Of a stretch of 57,195 nucleotides of DNA, positions 17,178-25,965 are shown in pieces; position 1 is the first letter of the stretch, and every line of letters begins with the position of its first letter. Origin of the DNA: Moraxellaceae bacterium. Its GTDB lineage: Bacteria > Pseudomonadota > Gammaproteobacteria > Pseudomonadales > Moraxellaceae. The stretch lies in the NCBI GenBank assembly GCA_003543245.1, contig DPJB01000042.1:10536-67730 (forward strand), read 5' to 3'. The notes under the pieces are model-generated. The model saw nothing but the letters and a program-made list of their open reading frames with translations, did not search any database and was not told where the DNA came from. The translations under genes were made by a program, and so were the position numbers.

Positions 17178-17450
17178 ATGCGTTGTCGTCAATGCGGAAG
17201 TGATATCGAGTTTGGTCCCTTCCGGGAGAAGAGCCTGAGCCGTTGCCACCAGTTTGCGGTATTGGCGATCGTGTTAGGTCTGATTTCGTTCGGGCTGTAT
17301 GTGCTGGGCGTGGAAATATGGCCGTGGTGGATCGCCGGGGCCGGGCTATTTGTGCTGTCCCAGGCCCTGCTGAAATGGCATGACAGCCGCTGGGTTATCT
17401 GTCGGCAATGTGGTGATGCCTACAGCCTTTGGGGTTGTTCCGACCACTGA
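17178..17450 (+). CDS. Small zinc-ribbon membrane protein, unknown function
   Basis: This 90-residue protein starts MRCRQCGSDIEFGPFR (CxxC), has two hydrophobic segments (about 26-45 and 48-64), and ends with a second pair, VICRQCGDAYSLWGC. The four cysteines could form one zinc ribbon with both ends in the cytosol and a membrane hairpin between. An AAGGA-type ribosome site lies about ten bases upstream. I do not recognise a named family. It is divergent from the AbiTii-like gene (91 bp apart), so they may share control. Confidence 0.6.
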   Translation: MRCRQCGSDIEFGPFREKSLSRCHQFAVLAIVLGLISFGLYVLGVEIWPWWIAGAGLFVLSQALLKWHDSRWVICRQCGDAYSLWGCSDH

Positions 17451-17539
17451 ATCAAGTCCTTCTGCTCGCACCCTCGCCTGGGTGGCCTCGGTGACGCACA
17501 CCAGGCTGAGTGAACGTCACAGAGTGCGTTTATCCTGTC

Positions 17540-17574
17540 AATAAGAAACGCCGCTTGATGCGGCGTTTCTTATT
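17540..17574. terminator. Bidirectional intrinsic terminator
   Basis: A perfect 15-bp inverted repeat (17540-17554 / 17560-17574, core GAAACGCCGC) with a 5-nt loop lies between the zinc-ribbon gene and the convergent glpK. Confidence 0.9.
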
Positions 17575-17602
17575 GGTCCGGGTATGCGTCAAGGCACTTG
17601 CA

Positions 17603-19093
17603 TCATCCTGCTGATGCTACTCGCCTGACAGCATCGAGCCAGCCTTTGTACAGGCTGTCGCGCTTCTCATCATCCATGGTTGGCACAAAATGGCGGTCGC
17701 ACTTCCACAGCAGGCTGATCTTCTCCAGCGACTCAAACATCCCCACATGCAGGCCGGCCAGATACACCGCACCCAGCGCCGTGGTTTCCGTGACCTGCGG
17801 GCGGTCAACCGGCACACCCAGAATGTCAGCAAGACGCTGTGACACCCAGTTGTTCACCACCATGCCGCCATCAATGCGCAACGTGTTCAGGCTGCTGGCG
17901 CCATCGCGCTGCATGGCTTCCATCAGGTCGCGCGTCTGGAAGCATACCGACTGCAAACCAGCCGTCACGATTTCACCAATACCGGTATCACGTGTCAGGC
18001 CCATGATGGCACCACGCGCATGCGGGTCCCAGTAAGGCGCACCAAGGCCGGTAAACGCCGGCACCAGATACACGCCACGCGCATCACCGGTACGCTCTGC
18101 AATGGATTCGGTTTCCGAAGCCTGCCCAATGAATTTCAGTCCATCCCGCAACCACTGGATAGTCGCACCAGCGACAAAAATACTGCCTTCAATGGCATAG
18201 GTGGGTATGCCATTCAGGCGATAGGCGACCGTGCTCAGCAAACGGTTCTGCGAGCGCACAACTGTGGCACCGGTATTCATCACCATGAAGCAGCCCGTAC
18301 CATAGGTGCTTTTCACCATGCCCGGTGCAAAGCAGGCCTGCCCGATCAATGCTGCCTGCTGGTCGCCCGCCATGCCGGCAATGCACACCGGCGCACCAAT
18401 GAAATCTGCCGTGGTCAGGCCGAAGTCCGCACTGGAATCCTTCACCTCCGGCAACACACTGCGCGGAATATTGAACAAGGCCAGCAGCTCGTCATCCCAC
18501 TGCTGCGTGTGAATATTGAATATCAGCGTGCGCGATGCGTTGGTGGCATCGGTTGAATGTGATTTGCCCCCCGTCAGCTTCCACAGCAGCCAGGTATCAA
18601 TGGTGCCAAAGGCCAGCTCGCCCTTGTCGGCACGGGCACGTGCACCCTCCACGTTGTCCAGCAGCCAGGCCAGCTTGGTGGCAGAGAAATACGGGTCCAG
18701 CAACAGACCGGTCTTTTCCTGCACCAGTGACTCGTGACCGTCTTTCTTCAGTCGCTCACACACACCGGCTGTACGGCGGTCCTGCCACACAATGGCATTG
18801 TGGATTGGCGCGCCAGTGGCACGGTCCCACAAGACAGTTGTTTCACGCTGATTGGTAATGCCAATGGCCGCTATCTGGGCAGGCCTTAGCCCCGCCTTGC
18901 GCATCACTTCGCGGCACACACTCTCCACTGTCCACCAGATTTCCAGCGCATCGTGCTCCACCCACCCATCAGCCGGAAACTGCTGGCGAAATTCCAGCTG
19001 GTGCGATGCCACCGGATGGCCCGTGGCATCAAACACGATGGCACGGGTACTCGTGGTGCCCTGGTCAATGGCAAGCAGATGGGTGGCGCTCAT
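17603..19093 (-). CDS. glpK: Glycerol kinase
   Basis: From the ATG at 19093 (AAGG seven bases before) this is a 496-residue FGGY-family kinase. It begins MSATHLLAIDQGTTSTRAIVFD, with the phosphate-1 motif DQGTTSTR, and contains ITNQRETTVLWDR, IVWQDRR and the C-terminal GGMVVNNW and TALGAVYLAGL segments. It phosphorylates glycerol to glycerol 3-phosphate using ATP. An ATG at 19108 would add five residues and lacks a ribosome site. glpF, glpD and glpR are not adjacent, so the gene stands alone between two terminators or gaps. Confidence 0.97.
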   Translation of the reverse strand: MSATHLLAIDQGTTSTRAIVFDATGHPVASHQLEFRQQFPADGWVEHDALEIWWTVESVCREVMRKAGLRPAQIAAIGITNQRETTVLWDRATGAPIHNAIVWQDRRTAGVCERLKKDGHESLVQEKTGLLLDPYFSATKLAWLLDNVEGARARADKGELAFGTIDTWLLWKLTGGKSHSTDATNASRTLIFNIHTQQWDDELLALFNIPRSVLPEVKDSSADFGLTTADFIGAPVCIAGMAGDQQAALIGQACFAPGMVKSTYGTGCFMVMNTGATVVRSQNRLLSTVAYRLNGIPTYAIEGSIFVAGATIQWLRDGLKFIGQASETESIAERTGDARGVYLVPAFTGLGAPYWDPHARGAIMGLTRDTGIGEIVTAGLQSVCFQTRDLMEAMQRDGASSLNTLRIDGGMVVNNWVSQRLADILGVPVDRPQVTETTALGAVYLAGLHVGMFESLEKISLLWKCDRHFVPTMDDEKRDSLYKGWLDAVRRVASAG

Positions 19094-19222
19094 GGCAAAT
19101 CCTTGCATTCAATAACAAAGTACCGATATTCCCCGCCCGCACTCACGCTGGCAAGGACATCCGGGGTCAGGAAAACAGGCAGATAAGGCAACGCAGGGAA
19201 TAACAGCAATGCCGGGTCGGCA

Positions 19223-19564
19223 TCAGTCCAGTTTTTGTATGAACAGGGTAGAAAAACCGGCAATGCCCAGACCGATCAGATTGGCGAGCAGATCATCCAT
19301 GCCGGCAAAGCGGCCTACCTGATATTGCATCGCCTCGATCAGCACGCCATAAATGAACAGGGGAAACATGACGGCCAGAACCCCCGAACGAGGAAAGCCA
19401 AGACGGGCCAGAACCCCCAGCACAACAAAGGCCACCACATGATTGGTCTTGTCAGAGCCCAGACTCACTGCCTGGGCCGGCATTAACGCCAGATACGTCA
19501 CCCCTGCCAGCGCAACCAGCAAGGCCAGCCGAAAAACCCACACCAGCGAAAGCAGCATTGCCAT
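19223..19564 (-). CDS. VanZ-like membrane protein
   Basis: This 113-residue protein has four hydrophobic segments and VanZ-family features: SLGSDKTNHVVAFVVLGVLARLGF in the first half and YGVLIEAMQYQVGRFAGMDDLLANLIGLGIAG in the second. The function is unknown for most members; some alter glycopeptide resistance. It lies between glpK and galE, 54 bp after galE stops, and may be the last gene of the galU-like/pgi/ugd-like/galE transcription unit. Confidence 0.85.
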   Translation of the reverse strand: MAMLLSLVWVFRLALLVALAGVTYLALMPAQAVSLGSDKTNHVVAFVVLGVLARLGFPRSGVLAVMFPLFIYGVLIEAMQYQVGRFAGMDDLLANLIGLGIAGFSTLFIQKLD

Positions 19565-19618
19565 CCAGGGTTCCTCCTGCGAGTGAACGTCACCTACCTG
19601 AACATTTTACGCCATTCA

Positions 19619-20635
19619 TTACTCGTAGCCATGCGGATTATGCGACTGCCATCGCCAGGCATCCCGGCACATCGTTTGTACATCGCGCACCGCCTGCCAC
19701 CCCAACAACTGACGAGCCAAGGCAGGATCAGCATAGCAGCTGGCCGCATCACCGGGGCGACGCGCCACAATTTCATAGGGAATGGCACGACCGCAGGCCT
19801 GCTCAAACGCCCTGACCATGTCCAGAACAGAGCAGCCATTGCCTGTGCCAAGGTTAATCGCCTCTACCCTGCCCTTTGGCAGATCTGCCAACCACTCCAG
19901 CGCCTTCAGGTGGCCCAGCGCCAGATCCACCACATGTATGTAGTCACGCACCCCGGTGCCATCCGGCGTAGGGTAGTCACCCCCAAACACACGCAGTTGC
20001 GGCAGACGGCCAACGGCCACCTGGGAGATATAGGGCATCAGGTTATTCGGAATATCGTTGGGGTCTTCGCCAATCAGGCCGCTCTCGTGTGCGCCAACCG
20101 GATTGAAGTAGCGCAGCAAGGCAATTCGCCATGAGTCGTCAGACGCGGCCAGATCGCGCAGCATGTCCTCGATCATCAGCTTGGTTGCGCCATACGGATT
20201 GATCGCACGCAACGGGGCCTGCTCATTCAGCGGCACCTTGTCCGGAATACCATAAACGGTGGCCGATGAGCTGAATACCAGCTGGCGGCAGCCAGACTCC
20301 TGCATGACTTCCAGCAGCACAATCGTGCTGACCAGATTGTTGTCGTAATACTTCAGTGGCTGCGCTACCGATTCACCCACTGCCTTGTAGCCGGCAAAGT
20401 GAATTACTGCATCCGGCTTTTCATCACGAAAAATCGCGCGCAAGCCCTCACGGTCACGCACATCGCATGTGTGCATATTCACACTGCGGCCGGCAATAGC
20501 CTGCACACGCTTCAGTGCCTCCGGCTTGCTGTTGGAATAGTCATCCACCACCACCACATCATGACCAATCGCAAGCAATTCCACACAGGTATGCGATCCG
20601 ATGTATCCGGCGCCACCGGTAACCAGTACTTTCAT
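19619..20635 (-). CDS. galE: UDP-glucose 4-epimerase
   Basis: This 338-residue extended short-chain dehydrogenase has the NAD motif GGAGYIGSHT (residues 7-16), VVDDYSNS, and the catalytic SSSATVYG serine region with YGATK (YxxxK). It has the normal GalE length (E. coli 338). It interconverts UDP-glucose and UDP-galactose for glycan synthesis. The gene follows the UGDH-like gene after 2 bp, so it is part of the same operon. Confidence 0.95.
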   Translation of the reverse strand: MKVLVTGGAGYIGSHTCVELLAIGHDVVVVDDYSNSKPEALKRVQAIAGRSVNMHTCDVRDREGLRAIFRDEKPDAVIHFAGYKAVGESVAQPLKYYDNNLVSTIVLLEVMQESGCRQLVFSSSATVYGIPDKVPLNEQAPLRAINPYGATKLMIEDMLRDLAASDDSWRIALLRYFNPVGAHESGLIGEDPNDIPNNLMPYISQVAVGRLPQLRVFGGDYPTPDGTGVRDYIHVVDLALGHLKALEWLADLPKGRVEAINLGTGNGCSVLDMVRAFEQACGRAIPYEIVARRPGDAASCYADPALARQLLGWQAVRDVQTMCRDAWRWQSHNPHGYE

Positions 20636-20637
20636 GA

Positions 20638-21933
20638 CTAGATACTCTCGCCCCGGCCAATGCCGAAATAACGGAAGCCATGTTCTTCCATCACACAGGG
20701 GTCATATAAATTACGGCCATCCACCATCACGGCAGACTTCATTGAACGTGCCAGCACGGCAAAATCGGGGGACTTGAACACATCCCAGGCCGTCACCAGC
20801 GCAATGGCATCAGCACCTTGCACCGACTGCCCAACCGAATCTGCCAGCGTCAGCAACGGCTGATCAGGATACTTTCGGCGCATTGCGTCCATGGCTTGCG
20901 GATCATGCACCACGGTATGACAGCCCTGCCCCCACAATGCCTTCAGCAACGGGTGCACGACAGAGTTACGCACACTGGGCGTGCCCGGCTTGAACGCAGC
21001 ACCCCAGATGGCCACGCGACGCCCCTGCATGTCGCCCTTGAAGAATCGCCACAACTTGCGGAACAGGATTTCGCACTGCGACTCGTTGATATCAAGTACG
21101 GCATCAATGAGGCCAGCCGTATCCAGCTCTTCATGCACGGTTTTGGCAAAGTCGAACAATTCACTGGCAAACGAAGGGCCGCCAAAGCCGCAACCGGGAT
21201 ACAGGTAGTCCGGGCCGACACGCGGGTCTGCCGCCATGCCACGTCGCACCAGCTCCACATCCACATTCAGTTTTTCTGCCAGCGCCGCCATCTCGTTCAT
21301 GAAACTCATGCGCGTGGCGAGCATGGCATTGATGCCGAAACGGATCAGCTCTGCCGTGGCCACCGGCACAATCATGCTCTGGCTGGCCTGTTGCATGAAT
21401 GGCTGCATCAGCCGGGTAACACAGTCCCGAATACCGTCATCATCCGCCCCCAGCAGAAACAGCCGGGGGTGTTCGAAATCGGCCAGTGCCGAGCCTTCAC
21501 GGGTGAACAGCGGCAACACCGCCACCTGCGGCCACCATGAACGATTTCCTGCGGCCGCCAGCTGCTTGAGATTGTGCGAAAGCTCGGCAATGGCGCCCAC
21601 CATCATCGGGGTGAACACCAGCACGAAAAGATGCTGCTCAGTTGAGTGCAGCAAGGGAAAAACACGCTCGGCCAGGCCTGCTTCTGCCGTTTCAAACGCC
21701 ACCACATGCAGATCAGCCGGCATTGGTGCCGTTGCTTCGGTCATTATCTGCAGGTGACCACACTCCGTTTGCTGCTGCAGCAACTCCGGCAACTGCAACT
21801 CAAGCGCAGGCTCAAAACCAGACACCGACACATCAACAGACGACGAAAAAATACTGACCTTGTTGCCCTTTTCCGCCAACTTGGCGGCCGCAACCCAGGC
21901 AAAATAACTGCTGCCGTATACATTCACGATCAT
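20638..21933 (-). CDS. UDP-glucose dehydrogenase-like protein lacking the catalytic cysteine
   Basis: This 431-residue protein has the whole UDP-glucose/GDP-mannose dehydrogenase layout, but its active site is changed. The NAD motif GxGxxG is GSSYFAW (7-13). The PEFLREG motif is PLFTREG (141-147). The KYxxN lysine is R198 (RFGIN). The GGSCFPKD catalytic segment is GGPSFASE (251-258), so the nucleophilic cysteine is Ser254 and the lysine after it is Ser257. The frame is intact and overlaps pgi (4 bp) and nearly touches galE (2 bp), so it is probably expressed and kept. It is unlikely to oxidise UDP-glucose; a binding, regulatory or different catalytic role is possible. Confidence 0.88.
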   Translation of the reverse strand: MIVNVYGSSYFAWVAAAKLAEKGNKVSIFSSSVDVSVSGFEPALELQLPELLQQQTECGHLQIMTEATAPMPADLHVVAFETAEAGLAERVFPLLHSTEQHLFVLVFTPMMVGAIAELSHNLKQLAAAGNRSWWPQVAVLPLFTREGSALADFEHPRLFLLGADDDGIRDCVTRLMQPFMQQASQSMIVPVATAELIRFGINAMLATRMSFMNEMAALAEKLNVDVELVRRGMAADPRVGPDYLYPGCGFGGPSFASELFDFAKTVHEELDTAGLIDAVLDINESQCEILFRKLWRFFKGDMQGRRVAIWGAAFKPGTPSVRNSVVHPLLKALWGQGCHTVVHDPQAMDAMRRKYPDQPLLTLADSVGQSVQGADAIALVTAWDVFKSPDFAVLARSMKSAVMVDGRNLYDPCVMEEHGFRYFGIGRGESI

Positions 21934-23576
21934 GAAAGGTTTTCTCCCTGTTCAATGATCTGCTGCAACAGCAAGGCACTCGATGCATCCATGTCAGGCG
22001 TTACACCAGTCTGCAATGCCGACAACATGCCGGTAGCCATCACCTTGCCCAGCTCCACGCCCCACTGATCGAAAGGATTGATATCCCAAATCACCGACAT
22101 GACAAACACCTTGTGTTCATACAGCGCAATCAGCGCACCCAGTGCATAGGGATTCAGTTCATCCAGCAGAATGGTGGTGGACGGCTGGTTGCCACGGTAG
22201 CGGCGATAATCAGGCGCATCGTTACCGCCCTGAATTGCGGCATCCCCCAGCATCAGCACACGGGACTGGGCCAGACAATTGGCCAGCGACAACTGATGCT
22301 GTTCCACCAGCGCACGGTTTGGCACGCGATCATGGTAACGGCGTACCGGGGCAATAAAATCACTGGAAATGGCCTGCGTGCCCTGGTGCAACAACTGGTA
22401 AAACGCATGTTGCGCATTCGGGCCTACCTCACCCCACAAGATCGGGCAGGTGGTGTAGTCCACCGGATAACCGTCACGGGTGACCGACTTGCCATTGCTC
22501 TCCATTTCGAGCTGCGTGAGATACGCCGGGAAATAACCCAGGCGGCCGTCATACGGCATCACCGCATGGCCACGAATATCCAGAAAGGTCGCGTTCCATA
22601 CACCAATCATGCCCAGCAACACCGGCAGGTTATCGGCAAAAGGGGTCTGCGCAAAATGGCGGTCCATGAAACGCGCGCCAGCCAGCAACTCGCGAAAACC
22701 CTTCATGCCAATCTGCAGGGCCACCGGCAAGCCAATGGCTGACCACAACGAAAAACGGCCACCCACCCAGTCCCACAGGCAGATCTGGTTTTCTGGCAGT
22801 ATGCCCCACTGCGTCATGCGTTCCGGCTGTGCGGACACACCAATGAAGTGATGCTGCAGCAACATCTGCGCATCGTTTTTTTCACGCAGCATCCACTCCC
22901 ATGCGGTACGCGCGTTGGACAGCGTATCCACTGTGGTGAATGACTTGGAAGAGATGATGAACAGCGTGGTTTTCGGGTTAAGGGATTGCAGCAGATCGGC
23001 AATCTGGGTGCCATCAATCGAGCTGACATAATGAAAGCGCAAGCCCCTGGCCGGCTCTGCCGTGAACTCGGTGAGTGCCTCAGACACCATGGACGGGCCA
23101 AGGTCAGACCCACCCACACCAATGTTCACCACATCCGAAATGGCACGACCGGAGTAGCCACGCCATTGCTGCGAGTGCACGCGGTTTACCACGTACTCCA
23201 TGCGGTCCAGACTGGCATGCACATCAGGAATGACGTTGTGGCCGTCCACCTGCACATTGGCGTCAGGCTCCATGCGCAATGCCGTGTGCAGGGCCGCACG
23301 CTGCTCGGTATTGTTTATCGCCGCGCCCTGCATCATGTCTGCAATGGACTGCCACAGTCCGCAAGCCTCTGCCAGTTCCAGCAGGCTAGCAACTGCCTCG
23401 TCATCCACACGCTGCTTGCTGATGTCCAGAAACACGGGGCCGGCACGACAGGACAATTTTTCTGCGCGCGCGGGGTCATGCCAGAAATCCCGCAAATGGC
23501 GGGACTTCATGGACTTGGCCAGTGCCAGCAACCGTTGCCAGGCAGAAAGACTTGTTCTTGTTTGCATGTTATTCAA
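21930..23576 (-). CDS. pgi: Glucose-6-phosphate isomerase
   Basis: This 548-residue protein matches the E. coli length (549). It has the sugar-phosphate regions NIGVGGSDLGP, SSKSFTT and MESNGKSV, the catalytic GEVGPNAQHAFYQLLHQG (Glu and His) and the C-terminal NPFDQWGVELGK lysine. It interconverts glucose 6-phosphate and fructose 6-phosphate, which links central metabolism to sugar-nucleotide supply. Its start overlaps the galU-like stop by 8 bp and its stop overlaps the UGDH-like start by 4 bp. Confidence 0.97.
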   Translation of the reverse strand: MNNMQTRTSLSAWQRLLALAKSMKSRHLRDFWHDPARAEKLSCRAGPVFLDISKQRVDDEAVASLLELAEACGLWQSIADMMQGAAINNTEQRAALHTALRMEPDANVQVDGHNVIPDVHASLDRMEYVVNRVHSQQWRGYSGRAISDVVNIGVGGSDLGPSMVSEALTEFTAEPARGLRFHYVSSIDGTQIADLLQSLNPKTTLFIISSKSFTTVDTLSNARTAWEWMLREKNDAQMLLQHHFIGVSAQPERMTQWGILPENQICLWDWVGGRFSLWSAIGLPVALQIGMKGFRELLAGARFMDRHFAQTPFADNLPVLLGMIGVWNATFLDIRGHAVMPYDGRLGYFPAYLTQLEMESNGKSVTRDGYPVDYTTCPILWGEVGPNAQHAFYQLLHQGTQAISSDFIAPVRRYHDRVPNRALVEQHQLSLANCLAQSRVLMLGDAAIQGGNDAPDYRRYRGNQPSTTILLDELNPYALGALIALYEHKVFVMSVIWDINPFDQWGVELGKVMATGMLSALQTGVTPDMDASSALLLQQIIEQGENLS

Positions 23577-24450
23577 GCGTTACTTCCGATGTTAGCCATG
23601 CACGCAATGCCGGCCCGATGTCCGGGTCATGCAACGATAACGCAATAGTGGCCTGTGCAAATCCCAACCGCGAACCGCAATCATACCGGGGTGCCGTGAT
23701 CTCCCACGGCACAAACGGCTTGTTCTTCACCAGCAGACAGATCGCATCAGAAAGCTGGTACTCACCATTGGCCCCGGGTGCAATCTGCAGCAGCGCATCA
23801 AATATTTGTGGTGGCAGGATGTAGCGCCCCATCACCGCCATATTGCCCGGCGCCAATGCCGGCGCAGGCTTTTCAACAAGATCCGTGATCCTGCCGTCGA
23901 CAATCTTCACCATGCCATAACGCGAAACATCCATCGCCGGTACCGGTTGCACACCCAGTACGCATGCCCCTGTCTCACAGTGCACATCCATCATGGCCGC
24001 CAGACAGCCCGGTGCCGGCATGTCGATCACATCATCCGGCAGGATGACCGCAAAATGACGGTTGCCCACCAGATCACGTGCACACAGGATGGCATCGCCC
24101 AGACCGCGTGGTACCGGTTGCTCCACCACCCGCAGGGTAACACCTGCCGGCACGATGGCCCGGTATGCCTCCAGAATCCGTGACTGGCCCCAGTCCTGCA
24201 GGCGCTGCTCCAGACCGGGGTCGGCCTGAAAATGCGCCCCCACCAGCGGCTTGTCCGGGGACGTCACCAGAATGACTTCGCGCACACCAGCCATTGCCGC
24301 TTCTGCCACCGCACGTTGCACCAGCGGCACGTTCGCCACCGGCAACAGTTCCTTGGGCACCACCCGCGTGGCCGGCATCAGGGCTCCCCCGCGACCGGCT
24401 ACCGGCAGTACCGCAACCTGAACTGGCGACGCCTGGGGACATCCGTTCAC
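23569..24450 (-). CDS. GalU-like nucleotidyltransferase with altered GxGTR motif
   Basis: This 293-residue protein aligns along its length with UTP-glucose-1-phosphate uridylyltransferase: MPATRVVPKELLPVANVPLVQ, VILPDDVID, a VEKP lysine motif, NMAVMGRYILP, GEYQLSDAI and RYDCGSRLGF. The nucleotide-binding motif, normally GLGTR, is GRGGA (19-23), so both the threonine and the arginine are missing. The gene may therefore be weak, altered in specificity or inactive. It overlaps pgi by 8 bp and is 26 bp from rmlA. The UGDH-like protein two genes downstream, which would use its product, also lacks active-site residues. Confidence 0.85.
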   Translation of the reverse strand: MNGCPQASPVQVAVLPVAGRGGALMPATRVVPKELLPVANVPLVQRAVAEAAMAGVREVILVTSPDKPLVGAHFQADPGLEQRLQDWGQSRILEAYRAIVPAGVTLRVVEQPVPRGLGDAILCARDLVGNRHFAVILPDDVIDMPAPGCLAAMMDVHCETGACVLGVQPVPAMDVSRYGMVKIVDGRITDLVEKPAPALAPGNMAVMGRYILPPQIFDALLQIAPGANGEYQLSDAICLLVKNKPFVPWEITAPRYDCGSRLGFAQATIALSLHDPDIGPALRAWLTSEVTLE

Positions 24451-24476
24451 CCACTGTCACTCCTGTTACCGCACGC

Positions 24477-25349
24477 TTATGCAGGCTGCCCTGCCACCTG
24501 CAGCAAATACTGGCCATAGCCGTTCTTGCTCATCACGGCACCAATACGGCGAAGATCGTCGGCACTCAGCCAGCCATTCTCGTAGGCAATCGCTTCCAGG
24601 CAAGCCACACGCTGACCCTGACGCTTTTCAATGGTTTCCACAAAGTGACCGGCTTCGAGCAGGCTTTCGTGCGTGCCGGTATCCAGCCATGCAAAACCAC
24701 TGCCCAGCAATTCCACACTCAGGTCGCCACGTTCCAGATAGGCCTGGTTTACCGACGTGATTTCCAGCTCGCCACGATCCGACGGCTTTACGCCCTTGGC
24801 AATCTGCACCACATCGTTGTCGTAAAAATACAGGCCGGTTACTGCATAGTTCGATTTTGGCTGTTTCGGTTTTTCTTCAATCGAAACGGCACGACGGTTT
24901 TCATCAAAGGCCACCACACCAAAACGCTCAGGGTCTTTTACCTGATAACCAAACACGGTTGCGCCCGTGGGGCGGGCAGCCGCTTCGCGCAGCTTGGCCG
25001 GCAGTTCCTGGCCATAAAAAATATTGTCGCCCAGCACCAGGCACACACTGTCCTTGCCGATGAACTGTTCACCAATCAAAAAGGCCTGCGCCAGTCCGTC
25101 CGGGCTGGGCTGAATGGCATAGCTGATACGAACACCCAGATCACTGCCGTCCCCCAGCAAGCGCTGGTAGCCCGGCATGTCATCCGGCGTGCTGATGATC
25201 AGGATGTCGCGAATACCCGCCAGCATCAGTACCGAAATGGGGTAATACACCATCGGCTTGTCGTAGATGGGCAGCAACTGCTTGGACACACCCTTGGTGA
25301 TTGGGTACAGACGGGTGCCGGAACCACCGGCCAGAACGATGCCTTTCAT
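24477..25349 (-). CDS. rmlA: Glucose-1-phosphate thymidylyltransferase
   Basis: This 290-residue protein begins MKGIVLAGGSGTRLYPITKG, the intact G-x-GTR nucleotidyltransferase motif, and contains SKQLLPIYDKPMVYYPIS, LGDNIFYG, EEKPKQPKSNYAVTGLYFYD and FAWLDTGTHESLLEA. All are standard for RmlA. It makes dTDP-glucose from glucose 1-phosphate and dTTP, the first step towards dTDP-L-rhamnose and dTDP-Qui4N. It sits last in an rmlB-rmlD-rmlC-rmlA order, 50 bp after rmlC. Confidence 0.97.
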   Translation of the reverse strand: MKGIVLAGGSGTRLYPITKGVSKQLLPIYDKPMVYYPISVLMLAGIRDILIISTPDDMPGYQRLLGDGSDLGVRISYAIQPSPDGLAQAFLIGEQFIGKDSVCLVLGDNIFYGQELPAKLREAAARPTGATVFGYQVKDPERFGVVAFDENRRAVSIEEKPKQPKSNYAVTGLYFYDNDVVQIAKGVKPSDRGELEITSVNQAYLERGDLSVELLGSGFAWLDTGTHESLLEAGHFVETIEKRQGQRVACLEAIAYENGWLSADDLRRIGAVMSKNGYGQYLLQVAGQPA

Positions 25350-25399
25350 GAAGATATTGCCATCCCAATAATCAAAACGTCACACAATGCGCCACGCGA

Positions 25400-25960
25400 T
25401 CAGAACAGATCGGCCGCAGAAAATGCCACACCCTGCTCATCCTTTTCCGAAATCACCTTTTCCAGGTTTTCGGGCCAGGCAATGGCCAGCGTTTCATCAT
25501 TCCACATGATGCAGCGCTCACAGTCTTTGGCGTAATAATCCGTGGTCTTGTACAAAAACTCGGTGTTGTCTTCCAGGGCAATAAAACCATGCGCAAAGCC
25601 CTCCGGAATCCACAGCATTTTCTGGTTTGCTTCGGTCAGCTCCACCAGTACCCACTTGCCGAACGTGGGGGAATCCCGACGAATATCCACTGCCACATCC
25701 AGCGCAGCACCGCGTACCACACGCACCAGCTTGCCCTGCGCATGCGGGTTCAACTGGTAATGCAGGCCACGCAGCACACCCTTGCGGGAGGACGAGTGGT
25801 TATCCTGCACAAAGGCACGTGGCACCGGCAGACCCATGGCCAGCAGCGCGTCATGAAAACGCTTTTCGTTAAAGCTTTCCATGAACCAGCCCCGGGCATC
25901 GGCAAATACGGCCGGCTCTACAATTACAACATCCGGAATATCTGTTCTGACCAGTTTCAT
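25400..25960 (-). CDS. rmlC: dTDP-4-dehydrorhamnose 3,5-epimerase
   Basis: From the ATG at 25960 this is a 186-residue cupin. Diagnostic segments are DARGWFMESFNEKRF, QDNHSSSRKGVLRGLHYQ (catalytic His region), GKLVRVVRGAALDVAVDIR and IPEGFAHGF. A start at 26008 would add 16 non-conserved residues inside rmlD and was rejected. It epimerises C3 and C5 of dTDP-4-keto-6-deoxyglucose. rmlD ends five bases upstream. Confidence 0.96.
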   Translation of the reverse strand: MKLVRTDIPDVVIVEPAVFADARGWFMESFNEKRFHDALLAMGLPVPRAFVQDNHSSSRKGVLRGLHYQLNPHAQGKLVRVVRGAALDVAVDIRRDSPTFGKWVLVELTEANQKMLWIPEGFAHGFIALEDNTEFLYKTTDYYAKDCERCIMWNDETLAIAWPENLEKVISEKDEQGVAFSAADLF

Positions 25961-25965
25961 GTTGG

